From Dyadobacter sp. NIV53 (lineage in GTDB: Bacteria; Bacteroidota; Bacteroidia; Cytophagales; Spirosomataceae): DNA of 64,000 nt. The position numbers and the translations under genes are program-made. The first letter of the stretch is position 1; each line of letters begins with the position of its first letter. Below are positions 36,716-48,000 of this stretch, piece by piece. The stretch covers positions 1,736,001-1,800,000 of the forward strand of contig NZ_CP081299.1 in the NCBI RefSeq assembly GCF_019711195.1, read 5' to 3'. The notes below the pieces were generated by a model. The model ran no database searches. It was not told the DNA's origin and saw nothing but the letters and a program-made list of their open reading frames with translations.

Positions 36716-37231
36716 TCAAATCCTTGACTTACTGGTTATATGGCTGTACAGCTGCCGTAAAACCAGCTCCCGGCCTTCTGATGAAAGAGATAGAATATAG
36801 CTGCCCCAGTTGGCAGAATTGCCGTAGCGCTTGTCCTGAGCAGGAAGATTTGATAGTATAAGATCTTTTCGGCCGCCAATACCGTTATTATAAAAGTATT
36901 TGACCAATTCATGCAGCCAGGTGATGGTCATGGGTGCAGGGGCGAACAGGCTGAACATGGGATCAGCAGCCTGTTTGTCTTTATATTCTTTCAAGCCTTC
37001 TACCTGAATCCCCCAGGCCTCTAAGATGTCTGCCTGGATGGTATGGTCCAGGTTCAGATAGAAGTCACCAAAGTCATTATTTCTGCCTGCCCAGGAGTCG
37101 CACAAATGGTCAGCAATCCAGTCAGGGGAAATTACCCTTTTTATAAACCTTTCATTGGTTTCGATATCAGAATTTTCCATGTTCCGGTATTCATGGATAA
37201 AAAGAACCGCGTTATTGATATAAGATTCCAT
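36716..37231 (-). CDS. hypothetical protein (171 residues)
   Basis: The protein is acidic and helical, with no signal peptide or membrane segment. It includes FIKRVISPDWIADHLCDSWA and MTITWLHELVKYFYNNGIGG. No family is recognised. It is 26 bp from the DUF6933 gene on the same strand and likely co-transcribed with it. Confidence 0.55.
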   Translation of the reverse strand: MESYINNAVLFIHEYRNMENSDIETNERFIKRVISPDWIADHLCDSWAGRNNDFGDFYLNLDHTIQADILEAWGIQVEGLKEYKDKQAADPMFSLFAPAPMTITWLHELVKYFYNNGIGGRKDLILSNLPAQDKRYGNSANWGSYILSLSSEGRELVLRQLYSHITSKSRI

Positions 37232-37257
37232 TTTGATCGTTTTGTCAGCTTTACAGG

Positions 37258-37740
37258 TTAATTTCGATGAGCTCTTTTAGCATTATATCTTTTGGATAGG
37301 CATATTTCAGTGCCTGCCAGGGGTATTTTATTGATTTCATACTGCCCTGCAGCTTTTAAGCCATCGGCAGCTACTGCCTGAATAATCGATATCATATTAT
37401 TGATTACGCCAAGGGTTTTTCTGTCATTGTCAGTCGGAACAAACCTTATTTCTTTGTAAATAGCCCGGACCAGGCTTTGATGACGATCCGGAATCTTGTC
37501 TGCTTCAAGCTGGCTGATCAGCGCTTCGAGAAAAAGTTTGCTTAAATACACCATATCTTTTTTAAAAATATCCAGCAGCAGCACGGAATACAGCGTTTTC
37601 TTATGGACAAAAATGATGCATTTGCGTCCCGATACAAAAAACAAATGCGCCGACCAGTCATGCGATCTGCGCTCTGGCAGCTCACCCTTTGCAGTATTAA
37701 GAAATTTTCCCAGCTTTTGGGTGCAATAAATATGAACCAT
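37258..37740 (-). CDS. DUF6933-like protein
   Basis: The product of 160 residues begins MVHIYCTQKLGKFLNTAKGE, matching the IYCTxKL start of DUF6933 proteins. It then has WSAHLFFVSGRKCIIFVHKK, the family's W-x-x-H and nucleic-acid-like region. I place the start at 37740; the longer frame (to 37893) has no conserved features. Function unknown; the family is often found in accessory regions. Confidence 0.7.
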   Translation of the reverse strand: MVHIYCTQKLGKFLNTAKGELPERRSHDWSAHLFFVSGRKCIIFVHKKTLYSVLLLDIFKKDMVYLSKLFLEALISQLEADKIPDRHQSLVRAIYKEIRFVPTDNDRKTLGVINNMISIIQAVAADGLKAAGQYEINKIPLAGTEICLSKRYNAKRAHRN

Positions 37741-37985
37741 CAATAAGATATTTTGGCTTATACCGGTATGTAAAAGCGAATATAAACAAAAATCATTTAC
37801 TGCTCTTTTTGTAGCTTTTCTGATTGGCAGCCTGGTAAATAGTGCTGTATTGCCATTCCAAGTTAAATTAATGGACAGAACAGCAGCTGGCATGCTATCT
37901 ATTACGACGGCCGCGTATGCTTCTGTATTTTTTTAGCTGTAAAGAATAGCAGATTCAAAAAGCGGCCCTGCTTTCTATTAATTCT

Positions 37986-40505
37986 ATGAAAGTACCTATA
38001 ACTTTGCCTTTGAAATCACTGTATATGCCGGCTCTTGACAAATTAAATACAGCAGCGTTAGAAAGACTTTCAGGCATTGTCCTGCGCGTTACCTTCCATA
38101 GCGCGGAAACGGGTTTTTCTGTCCTGAAAGTCAGCAGCCTGCAAAGAGCTGGCCAGGAGCTTACCGTGGTAGTGCACCAGTCCAAAGTATTTGCGGGTGC
38201 CACGATGGATTTTTACGGCGAGTGGGTCACGCATCCCGGTCACGGCCTGCAGTTTAAAGCTGAGAAGGCCATTGAAAGAAAGCCGGCCACTACCAATGCG
38301 CTGGAAAAGTATCTGGGCTCGGGCCTGATCAAAGGGGTCGGTCCGGTGACAGCCAAAAGGATCGTAAAGCATTTCGGTGATAAAACCCTGGATGTCTTTG
38401 AAAGCAGTATCGGCCAGCTCACCCAGGTGGAAGGCATTGCAAGCCTGAAGCTGGACATGATCAGCAAAGCCTGGACAGAACACAAGGAAATCAGGAATGT
38501 GATGCTGTTTCTGCAGTCCCACAACATCTCTACACTGTTTGCAGTCAAAATTTACAAGACCTATGGCAATGAGGCGATTGAGGTGGTGCAGACCAATCCC
38601 TACCGGCTGGCTGAGGATATCTTTGGTATCGGCTTTCTGTCGGCTGACCAGGTGGCCATCAGTCTGGGCCTGGCAGCAGATTCTTCCCAGCGGATCCAGG
38701 CCGGTATCGGCCATGTGCTGCAAAGTGCCCGCCAGCAGGGACACTGCTATCTGACCCGCCAGCAGATCCTGCATGCGGTCGAGCAGCTGCTGGCGCTGCC
38801 TGGCAGTCCGGCCATTGAAAAGGTTTTGCAAGAGCAGCAGCAAAAAGAAGAGCTCAAAACCAGGCAGCTGCCCGGTGAGGATGGAGCAGAACAAACCTGC
38901 TACTATGCACACTCTCTGTACTTCGATGAGCTCTACATTGCCACCCGGGTCAAACAATTAATCAGCCTACCACTTAAAGCGGATCAAAAGTATCTGCACA
39001 AGGAGCTGGGCGCCTTCTGTCAGCAGCATCAGATCAGGCTGAGCGGGCAGCAAAGCCAGAGTGTGCTGCAGATTGCTGGCATGCGGCTTTCGATCCTGAC
39101 CGGCGGACCGGGCTGCGGAAAGACCACAACGACCCGGGCCCTGGTCGGCGTACTTGAAAAGATGAACCGGAAAGTGATGCTGGCCGCTCCGACCGGACGT
39201 GCGGCCCAGCGCATGAGCGAGGTCATTGGCCTGGAAGCCAAAACCATCCACCGGCTGCTGGAATTTGATCCGGCCACAGGCGGCTTCAAGCGCAAGGAGG
39301 AAGATACTTTGCAGACTGATATTCTGATCATTGATGAGTGCTCGATGCTGGATGTGCACCTGACGGCTGCCCTGCTTCGGGCGCTGCCCATGCAGGCGCA
39401 GCTTGTGCTGATCGGTGATGCAGACCAGCTGCCCGCAGTAGGCGCCGGCAATGTGTTAAAGGATCTGATTCTCTCCGGCGCAGTTCCGTGCATGCGACTG
39501 ACCCAGATATTCCGCCAGGCAAAGGAGTCACTGATTATATCATACGCCCATCAGATTAACCAGGGGGAAGTGCCCGCCATAGCCTCCCCTTTCCATACGC
39601 CTCAGGTCTGGCAGCAGAAAAAGGATTGTCTCTTTATCGATTCCGAAGAAGCGACGGCTGAGCAGCTACGGTTTATTTCCAGAGTGAAGCGCCTGGGCGG
39701 TGATACGGTGCAGACCAAAGATCCAGATGCTGACCCTTACCACCAGGATAACGGCCTGGTCATTCCGGCCAAATTCAGTCATGTGGACCTGGATGCGCTG
39801 CTGCAGGCCAACACCCATATTGACGAGCTGAAAGAAGTGACCGCACGTATCCATCCCTGGTCCTCGCTGCATTACGGCCTTTCGGCAGTGGGCATGGTCG
39901 AAAAACTCTACGAATCCATTATTCCCAAATATTACGGTAAACAGGCAGAGATACAGATTCTTTCCCCGATGACCCGTGGCAGTCTGGGAACGGCAAACCT
40001 GAACCAGGTGATCCAGGAAAAGATCAATCCTGCCGCTACCGGCAAAGCCCAGGTTACCGTCGGGGGAAAAACTTTCCGGCAGGGCGACCGCGTAATCCAG
40101 AAGCGCAACAACTATGATCTGAATGTCTTTAATGGCGACATTGGTCAGATCACCGCAGTTGACAATGAAGACATGGAAGTGATCGTGCAGTTTGGCGCGG
40201 GTCAGCAGCTCAGAGAAGTCATATATTCCAGAGAATCGCTGCTGGAACTGGACCTGGCTTACGCCATCACCATTCACAAATCACAGGGCAGCGAATTTGA
40301 AATTGTTATTATCCCCTTGGTCACCCAGCACTTTAACATGCTGTTCCGAAACCTGATCTATACCGGTATTACCCGGGCAAAGAAGCTGGTTGTATTTGTA
40401 GGGTCCGGAAAAGCGCTGGCCATGGCGGTCAACAAACAAAATACCGCTGTCAGGCAGACTGCCCTGGCCTATCTGCTCCAACAAGCGGATAAACACAAAT
40501 CATGA
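37986..40505 (+). CDS. RecD2-like SF1 DNA helicase
   Basis: This 839-residue 5'-3' helicase has an N-terminal OB-like region (residues ~20-100) and a helix-hairpin-helix segment (SGLIKGVGPVTAKRIVKHFG, ~108-127). Walker A GGPGCGKTTTT is at ~372, Walker B LIIDECSML at ~447, the GDADQLPAVG motif follows at ~478, and motif VI-type YAITIHKSQGSEF is at ~758. It acts on DNA ends or branched DNA. The gene is strikingly GC-rich compared with its AT-rich flanks, as are its long antisense open frames, which suggests transfer. A stretch of ~90 residues (560-650) before the C-terminal core may be an insertion. Confidence 0.92.
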   Translation: MKVPITLPLKSLYMPALDKLNTAALERLSGIVLRVTFHSAETGFSVLKVSSLQRAGQELTVVVHQSKVFAGATMDFYGEWVTHPGHGLQFKAEKAIERKPATTNALEKYLGSGLIKGVGPVTAKRIVKHFGDKTLDVFESSIGQLTQVEGIASLKLDMISKAWTEHKEIRNVMLFLQSHNISTLFAVKIYKTYGNEAIEVVQTNPYRLAEDIFGIGFLSADQVAISLGLAADSSQRIQAGIGHVLQSARQQGHCYLTRQQILHAVEQLLALPGSPAIEKVLQEQQQKEELKTRQLPGEDGAEQTCYYAHSLYFDELYIATRVKQLISLPLKADQKYLHKELGAFCQQHQIRLSGQQSQSVLQIAGMRLSILTGGPGCGKTTTTRALVGVLEKMNRKVMLAAPTGRAAQRMSEVIGLEAKTIHRLLEFDPATGGFKRKEEDTLQTDILIIDECSMLDVHLTAALLRALPMQAQLVLIGDADQLPAVGAGNVLKDLILSGAVPCMRLTQIFRQAKESLIISYAHQINQGEVPAIASPFHTPQVWQQKKDCLFIDSEEATAEQLRFISRVKRLGGDTVQTKDPDADPYHQDNGLVIPAKFSHVDLDALLQANTHIDELKEVTARIHPWSSLHYGLSAVGMVEKLYESIIPKYYGKQAEIQILSPMTRGSLGTANLNQVIQEKINPAATGKAQVTVGGKTFRQGDRVIQKRNNYDLNVFNGDIGQITAVDNEDMEVIVQFGAGQQLREVIYSRESLLELDLAYAITIHKSQGSEFEIVIIPLVTQHFNMLFRNLIYTGITRAKKLVVFVGSGKALAMAVNKQNTAVRQTALAYLLQQADKHKS

Positions 40506-41103
40506 AAGTAACAGACACCGGTTCTTTTTGCATAAGCAACACAGGTAATGTTTTACTTATATCATTTGGCTTTGTTCTCCTGGCGGGTCTGTGCTTGCCG
40601 ACCTCAGAAAAACATACACCCTATTAAACATAAAAAAATTGCTATCCAATAAAATAATATTTGGTGCAAAGTTATAAAAAGCACTATTTTAGAGTTTATA
40701 GGTAAGTTTTATTTTGTTTTATAATTTAAGTTATGTTAAATAGAATTTTCTATTAGCTTGTCTTATTTTATTGTATCCCTCCTCTGCTTGTAGTTCTACT
40801 AAACTTGATGCACAATAGATCTGCTATGAAGTTATTGTAATTGGTTTAGCAAAGTTTATTTTCTATTATTAATCCAGGAGAGTGGCCGTCAATCACTAAA
40901 ATTAAATATTCAATGGTGTGTTTTTAATCTTTGTATAGAGCCTTGTGCTTTATATCTATCTAATTTTTTTAATTCAATTAACAATTGTAGCTGCCTAAAT
41001 AATACCAGTTTTTAACTAAATAAAATAGTAGGATAATCTAATATTAATTGTTACATTCAATGATTAATTTGAATAATAACAGGAATTTTAACCCTACGGC
41101 GAA
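40506..41103. other. AT-rich spacer upstream of the ELWxxDGT genes
   Basis: No gene is seen in these ~600 bases. They hold one copy of a 36-bp repeat (40713-40748) and presumably the promoter of the secreted-protein genes. Confidence 0.5.
40713..40748 (+). repeat. 36-bp AT-rich repeat, copy 2
   Basis: It matches 32522-32557 in direct orientation with 4 mismatches. Both copies lie in AT-rich spacers. Confidence 0.7.
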
Positions 41104-44100
41104 ATGATAAAACATCTACTATTCTCTGCCCTTTTTATCCTGGGGAGTATGTTACATCCTGCCTGGTCACAGCAGTTTGAGCTGATCAAGGATATTAATC
41201 CCAATTCCAGAAATTTTGCTCCGGATATCTCCAAAAACGTATCACTGAGAAATCTGCTGATCTATACAAATTCGGTAAATGTGTACAGTATGGATGGCAC
41301 GAATGAAGGCATCAGGCTGACCAATCTTACATATAGTGAAAACAACACGGTTAGAGACCTGACGGCCGGCTCCAGGTACGTTTTTTTCAAGGCCTATTAT
41401 GAGGGCAATCACTGGCTTTTCCGTACCGATGGAACAATTCTAGGAACACTTCCGCTTCACCAGATCTGGTCATCCAGGTCTGATGAAGGCGATATTCTCG
41501 ACATCAACGGGACAGTGTATTTCTCAGGTGCCTTGGCCAGGGGCGCTCTGGAGCTGTGGAAGACCGACGGCACGGTGGCAGGAACTACACTGGTCAAAGC
41601 ATTTTCTGTCGAGCCGGATTCTTCCCCACAAATTGTAGGATCTTACAATTTCAATGGTAAACTGGTTTTTCAGATAAAATCAGGATTTAATAGTAACGCT
41701 ACCTTCCAGACCTGGACCAGTGATGGTACTGCGGCAGGCACCGTAGCCGGAGGCATCATTTATCCGGATATAGTTTATGTTACACTGGGCAGCTACCTGT
41801 ACTATATTGAAGACAACGCATTGAAGCGCACGGATGGAATTACATCAGTTACGGTTCGGCAGGGCTTCACGTCTATATATGGATTAGTCACCGTTGGACC
41901 GCAGATCTTTTTTAGAGCGGATGATGGGATTTCAGGACCCGAAATATGGAAATCAGATGGCACAACAGCCGGGACTTTATTGGTGAAAGATCTCTTTCAA
42001 GGTACTTCTAACTTCTATGTTGGACCTCTTTATTGGATATCATACAAAGGTGGCTTATACTTTTTTGCGTCCAGTGATGCCGGCACGGAATTGTGGAAAA
42101 CAGATGGCACGCCAGCCGGAACCGTACTGGTATCCGGCATCAGCGAAAATCCGGCCAGCTACATCATTTACCCTGTAGGAACTATTAATAATAATCAGCT
42201 GGCTTTTGTGGTTGATTTCGCAGGTTACCAGAGGCTCTGGAAGAGCGACGGAACCACTTCGGGCACTACTCAGGCAACGGATTTAGATATATCAAGCGTA
42301 CCGTTTTTTGCTCTCAACAACGTATATTTTACGGTAGCGGCAGATGGCGGCTATCCGCTTTTTGTAAGTGATCTCACCGCAGACGGCACCAAACAGATAT
42401 CCCGGCCGGTTAAGACCGGTTCTGACCCCAGTCAGCTCACAAATGCAGATGGCAGGGTATATTTCATTGCCGACCAGGGAACCGCAGGTGGGCAGGAACT
42501 ATGGAAAACAGATGGGACCACGGCGGGAACCACCCTGATTAAAGACCTGCTTCCAACTTCCACCTACGGCAGCATTCAGCTCGCAGCAACCGTAAACAAA
42601 ACCCTGTATATTATAACCAACCAGAACATGCTCTGGAGATCTGACGGCACAACGGCAGGTACCATTATGATCAAAGATGCCTCGTCAAACTACGGGGTAA
42701 TAAACAGTTTCAAGATATTAAAGAATGTCTTGTATTTTGTAATTGATAACGAAACCAAACGTTCCATCTGGAAGACTGACGGCACAGTAGCCGGCACTTC
42801 ACAAGTTAAACTTTTTGCTGGCGAACAATCTTATCATCTCAATCTGACTGTCTTCAAAGACGCACTGTATTTTGTTGCCTATGATGGCATAAACAGTTTT
42901 GAACTCTGGAAAAGTGATGGTACCACTGCGGGTACTGTTGTAGTGACCGATGACCCTCAGCCTAATGACTGGAAGCCTGTTTATGGGAATATGGTAGCAA
43001 ACGGCAATTTTTTATATTACATGTTCTTTAAAGAGAATGGATTTAAGCTGATGAAATCTGACGGCACAGCCGCAGGTACCAGCCTTGTCAGAGACTTTCT
43101 TGATGGAAATTACGCTGACAGCGAATTTTCTGATTTTTATACAGCTGGTGGACTGACTTATTTCAGTTCTCTGGGTTTTGACAAGGAATACCTGTGGAGA
43201 AGCGACGGAACATCTGCCGGTACTTTTCAGCTGGCATCATTCGATGGAAATATTTTTCTGTCAGACCCTTACATCCGCCATTGGACGGATTTGGGCGGCA
43301 AGTTATCTTTTGTTCCGTATGATAAAGAGGAAGGCGACCAGCTCTGGGTAACTGACGGGACCATTGCAGGCACCCGCCAGCTAACCTTTATTGACAGGCC
43401 CCCTACCCTACGGTATGAAGACCAGTCCGAATACAGTATCAGATATTCCACAATGGCAGGCAGTATCCAGTATTTCGCATTATCGGATCCGGCAACAGGC
43501 AGAGAACTCTGGCGCAGCGACGGCACCCAGGCTGGCACCTTTATGGTTCTGGATTACCATCCTGAGCCCAGGACCGGCACGTCATTTACCGGTATGACCG
43601 ATCTGAACGGAACGCTGATCCTGGGTGCAGACGGCGAGCTCTATAAAATCAAAACATCCGTACCTGCCGTATCGGCTATACGCATTAATTCCGGCGGAGC
43701 CATATTCAATGCCACTGCTGGCCGTCTCTTCAGTTCTGATGACTTTTTCAGCGGCATGACCAGCATTTCAAATGCTGTCAGCGGTGATATTCTCAATACC
43801 ACCGACGATCAGCTGTATAAAGAGCAGCGTTTTGGCACTTCATTCAACTACGATATTCCTGTTAAAAACGGCAAAGTTGATATAATACTTCATTTTGCTG
43901 AAATCTACTGGGGTGTGCCTTCCAGAAGCGGCACAACAGGCACAAACAAAAGAAAGTTTAACGTCGACATAGAAGGCGTCCGCAAGCTGACCAACTACGA
44001 TATTTTCACAGTAGCAGGCGGAGCCATGCGCGCCAGAACCGAGCGCTTTACCGTAAATATAACTGACGGCGTGCTTGATATCAGCTTTCTCTCCGGTACT

Positions 44101-44961
44101 GCCGACAAGCCCATTATTGCAGCCATTGAAGTGATCCCGGACGGGCAGTTTCTACTGGAACCCGTGGCTGACACTTATGTGCGCAACACGCCCAACCAGG
44201 AAATCAACTATGGTAAAGAAACCACCCTGGAAGTAAAAGCCGGGAGCCTGCCCAGTTATCAAAGGGATTCCTACCTTCGTTTTGCGCTTAACGGGATCAG
44301 CCAGCTCAGCTCAGCCAAACTGCGAATCTACGGCTCCAATGTGCAGAATACGACCAGTGCGTCTTTATCCGTGTTTGGCGTGGAAGATGATAACTGGCTG
44401 GAAACCGGTATTGCCTGGTATAATGCACCGGTAGGTACAGGCGGGTCGTTAAGCAGTGTAAATGTAAATAATACTGCCAAATATTATGAGCTGGATGTGA
44501 CGGCTTATGTCAGATCGCAGCTTTCGGGCAACAGGGCAGTCAGCCTGCTTTTGACCAACCCGACCGCCCAGAATGCGCAGCTGAGCTTTAACAGCCGGGA
44601 GAATGCTGCAAACCGACCCCAGCTGGTCATTGAAACAGCGGCACCACCGGCAGCCAGGATGGGAGAAGAGCAGGAAATTGTACTTCTGGAAACCAGGCCC
44701 GAGGCATCCAGTATTTACCCTAACCCAGCGACAAAAAGCTTCTTCGTCCAAGTGTCCAAAGCGCATAAGGGAAACGTGGATTTGCAGCTGACCAATTTAT
44801 CGGGAAACCCGGTTTGGGAACCCAAATTCGAGTCAGTCAGGCCAGCAACAAAGGTGGAAGTAGATCTTACTTCTCAGAAGCTTCCCTCAGGCATATATCT
44901 ACTGAAAATCCGTTCTGCTGCCTTCAGCGAGACAATGAAAGTGCTGCTAACCGGCCAATAA
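41104..44961 (+). CDS. secreted ELWxxDGT-repeat protein with malectin, DNRLRE and T9SS domains
   Basis: This 1,285-residue protein has a signal peptide (IKHLLFSALFILGSMLHPAW) and ~16 repeats of the ELWKTDGTxAGT type, spaced ~45-60 residues, to about residue 850. A malectin-like domain follows (AIRINSGGAIFNATAG, from ~860). Next is a DNRLRE/CBM96-like domain (EPVADTYVRNTPN, from ~1018), and then a type IX secretion C-terminal sorting domain (SSIYPNPATKSFFVQVS, from ~1201). The repeats should form a beta-propeller-like or solenoid structure. The protein is probably exported by T9SS and attached to the surface, where it may bind carbohydrate. A paralogue follows. Confidence 0.9.
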   Translation: MIKHLLFSALFILGSMLHPAWSQQFELIKDINPNSRNFAPDISKNVSLRNLLIYTNSVNVYSMDGTNEGIRLTNLTYSENNTVRDLTAGSRYVFFKAYYEGNHWLFRTDGTILGTLPLHQIWSSRSDEGDILDINGTVYFSGALARGALELWKTDGTVAGTTLVKAFSVEPDSSPQIVGSYNFNGKLVFQIKSGFNSNATFQTWTSDGTAAGTVAGGIIYPDIVYVTLGSYLYYIEDNALKRTDGITSVTVRQGFTSIYGLVTVGPQIFFRADDGISGPEIWKSDGTTAGTLLVKDLFQGTSNFYVGPLYWISYKGGLYFFASSDAGTELWKTDGTPAGTVLVSGISENPASYIIYPVGTINNNQLAFVVDFAGYQRLWKSDGTTSGTTQATDLDISSVPFFALNNVYFTVAADGGYPLFVSDLTADGTKQISRPVKTGSDPSQLTNADGRVYFIADQGTAGGQELWKTDGTTAGTTLIKDLLPTSTYGSIQLAATVNKTLYIITNQNMLWRSDGTTAGTIMIKDASSNYGVINSFKILKNVLYFVIDNETKRSIWKTDGTVAGTSQVKLFAGEQSYHLNLTVFKDALYFVAYDGINSFELWKSDGTTAGTVVVTDDPQPNDWKPVYGNMVANGNFLYYMFFKENGFKLMKSDGTAAGTSLVRDFLDGNYADSEFSDFYTAGGLTYFSSLGFDKEYLWRSDGTSAGTFQLASFDGNIFLSDPYIRHWTDLGGKLSFVPYDKEEGDQLWVTDGTIAGTRQLTFIDRPPTLRYEDQSEYSIRYSTMAGSIQYFALSDPATGRELWRSDGTQAGTFMVLDYHPEPRTGTSFTGMTDLNGTLILGADGELYKIKTSVPAVSAIRINSGGAIFNATAGRLFSSDDFFSGMTSISNAVSGDILNTTDDQLYKEQRFGTSFNYDIPVKNGKVDIILHFAEIYWGVPSRSGTTGTNKRKFNVDIEGVRKLTNYDIFTVAGGAMRARTERFTVNITDGVLDISFLSGTADKPIIAAIEVIPDGQFLLEPVADTYVRNTPNQEINYGKETTLEVKAGSLPSYQRDSYLRFALNGISQLSSAKLRIYGSNVQNTTSASLSVFGVEDDNWLETGIAWYNAPVGTGGSLSSVNVNNTAKYYELDVTAYVRSQLSGNRAVSLLLTNPTAQNAQLSFNSRENAANRPQLVIETAAPPAARMGEEQEIVLLETRPEASSIYPNPATKSFFVQVSKAHKGNVDLQLTNLSGNPVWEPKFESVRPATKVEVDLTSQKLPSGIYLLKIRSAAFSETMKVLLTGQ

Positions 44962-45068
44962 TAATCAAAAAAGGTAGGCTGCCAACGCTGTTTTCAATAA
45001 GCTTTGCGTCTTAAAATATTTTATATCAGATGAATAGTTATAATTAATTTTATTTAAAGGATAGCAGT

Positions 45069-48000
45069 ATGAAAAGATACCTGCTTCTGTTCGCCTGCTG
45101 GCCGGTTATGTTTATGGCCGCAACTGTCTGTGCCCAACAGATCAGACTGGTTAAAGATATCAACGATGCACCCTCGCGCAGGGGACTTGACATTCAGGAA
45201 AGAGCAGTAGCCAATGGGCTGCTCTTTTTCTTTTCTGGTGATTTTAATGGTTATCAGTTGTGGAGAACTGACGGTACCCAGCAGGGGACGATCCGTCTGA
45301 CCGAGCTTAATGAAGAAGAAGAACGCCCTAAAAACCTGACGAGTGCAAATGGATATGTTTTTTTTAAGGGTATTTATAAGGGAGGTGCCTGGCTTTTTCG
45401 CAGCGACGGCACCCGGGAAGGTACATTCCCTTTGCGAAGACTTTCGCACTTTTACAGTGAAAGAGACCTTTTGGAGCTTAACGGTATGCTTTATTTTTCA
45501 GGTTCGCAGAACTTCAACGAATCATTGCAGCTATGGAAAACCGATGGTAGCCAGGCAGGGACAACGAAAGTGAAGGATCTGGGCCCTGGTGCTTTCGAGG
45601 TCAGGGCCGACTTTTTTTCTAAAATGGACGGCAGGCTTTATTTCACAATAAATTCAGGGCCGGACAATCGATCTGTGCTCTGGAGCAGCGACGGAACAGA
45701 AGCCGGTACTACATCCGGTCCGCTGATTTACGGCTTTAATAATCCGGCTGCAGCAGGCGGTTACCAGTATTTCACCACTGACCACGAGCTGATGAAAACA
45801 GATGGCAAAAGCATCGTAACGGTCAGGTCCGGCCTGGAAAGGTTGGGTGAGCCGGTCGCAGCAGGCGGAACCATCTATTTTTCAGCGCTGGCAACTACCC
45901 AAAATACCGTACTCTGGAAATCCGATGGAACGCCGGAAGGAACAGTCATAGTCCAGGAATTTAGTCCGGGCAGTAACCCACCATATTCTCCAGAACTGCT
46001 CACAAATTTTCAGGACACCCTGTTCTTTTTCGCCATAAATGATGCCCGCGAGTATGAACTATGGAAAAGTGACGGCACTGCCGGCGGGACCGTTGAGATC
46101 AGTGACATTAATCTGGAAAATCATCAATCAGATTACTGGACAATGTTAGTAGCAGGCAACCAGCTGGTATTTGAAGGCAGTGACGGAATTCACAAACTCT
46201 GGAAAAGTGACGGGACCCGGCAGGGGACCCATGCCCTGACTGACTTTTCCATCTTGTTCCCTACACTTGTAGGGCAGGATGTGTTCTTTGCAGGATTTCC
46301 TGAATCGGGCTACCAGCTTTTCAAAACCAGTCTTACAACCGAGGAAACCCAGCCTATTACCGCGGTTACAACTGAAAGCTCTTTACCCCGGCATTTCACT
46401 GAGCTGAACGGAACAGGGTATTTTTCAGCAGCCATTCCGCAAGCCCGCAGAGGGCTTTGGAAAACAGACGGCACCGCTGCCGGAACAGTCCTGGTCAGGG
46501 AGATACCGGATGGTCTGGATTTGTTAATCCATACAAACCATTTACTCTTCTTTCAGTCTCGCAGGCAGCTATGGGCTTCTGACGGCACAGCCACCGGAAC
46601 CATTCTGCTCAAAGATTTTGACATTCCTGATAAATATTACCATAGCATTGAAGGGTTTACCAGTATCGGAAATACGTTGTACTTTGGCATTTCCAGTTAT
46701 ATTGGCAGAATGGAGCTCTGGAAAAGTGACGGCACCCCGCAAGGAACCGTGCTGGTCAAAACCCTGGACAATACCGATTTTTTTACTGCGGCGGAATTTA
46801 ACGGTGCGCTCTACTTTGGAGGTTGGAACGGGATCGACCGTCATGTACTCTGGAAAAGTGATGGCACCAATGCCGGAACATTGCCTGCCAGCGATATTTC
46901 CCTGGGAAACTTCCATTATGCCAACATGGCTATATCTGGTGGAAACCTTTTCTATCTGGCCTGGAAAAACGGAACATACAACCTGATCAAAACCGATGGA
47001 ACCCCGCAAGGGACCCAAAAGGTCACTGCGCTGCCGTTTATTCCATCACGTTTGCTGGCTGCCGGAACCTACGTGTATACAGTAATCAGCAACTATGATA
47101 CGGGCCAGAAGTTTCTATGGCGGACCGATGGCACAGCTTTGGGCACTATGGAGCTGGCAGCCATCAGCACGGCTGACGAAGAAAACAACCGGCGCTCTGT
47201 TGAATTTACTAATGTGAACGGCAAACTGTTTTTTATGCTCCCGGACTCCGCTACCGGGGTGCAGCTATGGGTAAGTGACGGCACGGTTTCAGGCACCAAA
47301 CGCGTTACTTCCATGGATCAGACCCCTCTGCGTTTTCGTATAAGAACATTTGCGGGTATGGGAAACCTGCTTTATTTCAACTTCTATAAGCCGGCAACAG
47401 GCAATGAGCTGTGGAGAAGCGATGGAACGCCGGAAGGCACCTTTATGGTGGAGGACCTCACATCAGACGAAAATACGGGTATTGAAGAAATGGCCAATAT
47501 CAATAACACCCTGCTGATCAGTGCCAATACATCTGAATATGGCTATGAGCTCTACAAATATGAACCTGTACCGGTTAACACACAGCAAATGCGTATCAAT
47601 GCGGGCGGCAAGGCTTTTGAAGCATCCGGCAGCCGGGTTTTTACAGAAGATCAGTATTTTAGCGGTACAACGCAGATATCCCGTCCTCTTCAGGCTGATA
47701 TTGCCGGTACGACCGATGACCAGCTTTACTTAGAGCAGCGCTTTGGCCGGGCTTTTAATTACAGCATACCCATTGCCAATGGAGAAAAAAAGATCGTCCT
47801 GCATTTTGCCGAGACGTTCTGGGGCGTGCCCGGCCGGGGCGGCCGGAAGGGTGCAAATAAACGCCGCTTCCATGTAGAGATCGAAGGCAGCAGAAAGCTG
47901 ACAGACTACGATATTTTTGAAGCGGCAGGTGGAGCCTTACATGCCAGAACGGAGACGTTTGTTGTGGATGTAACGGATGGTATACTGGATATTGATTTCC

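Noticed and set aside
38070..39531. Long minus-strand open frames opposite the RecD2-like helicase
   Set aside because: They mirror a GC-rich gene, where stops are rare on the other strand; no motif is seen.
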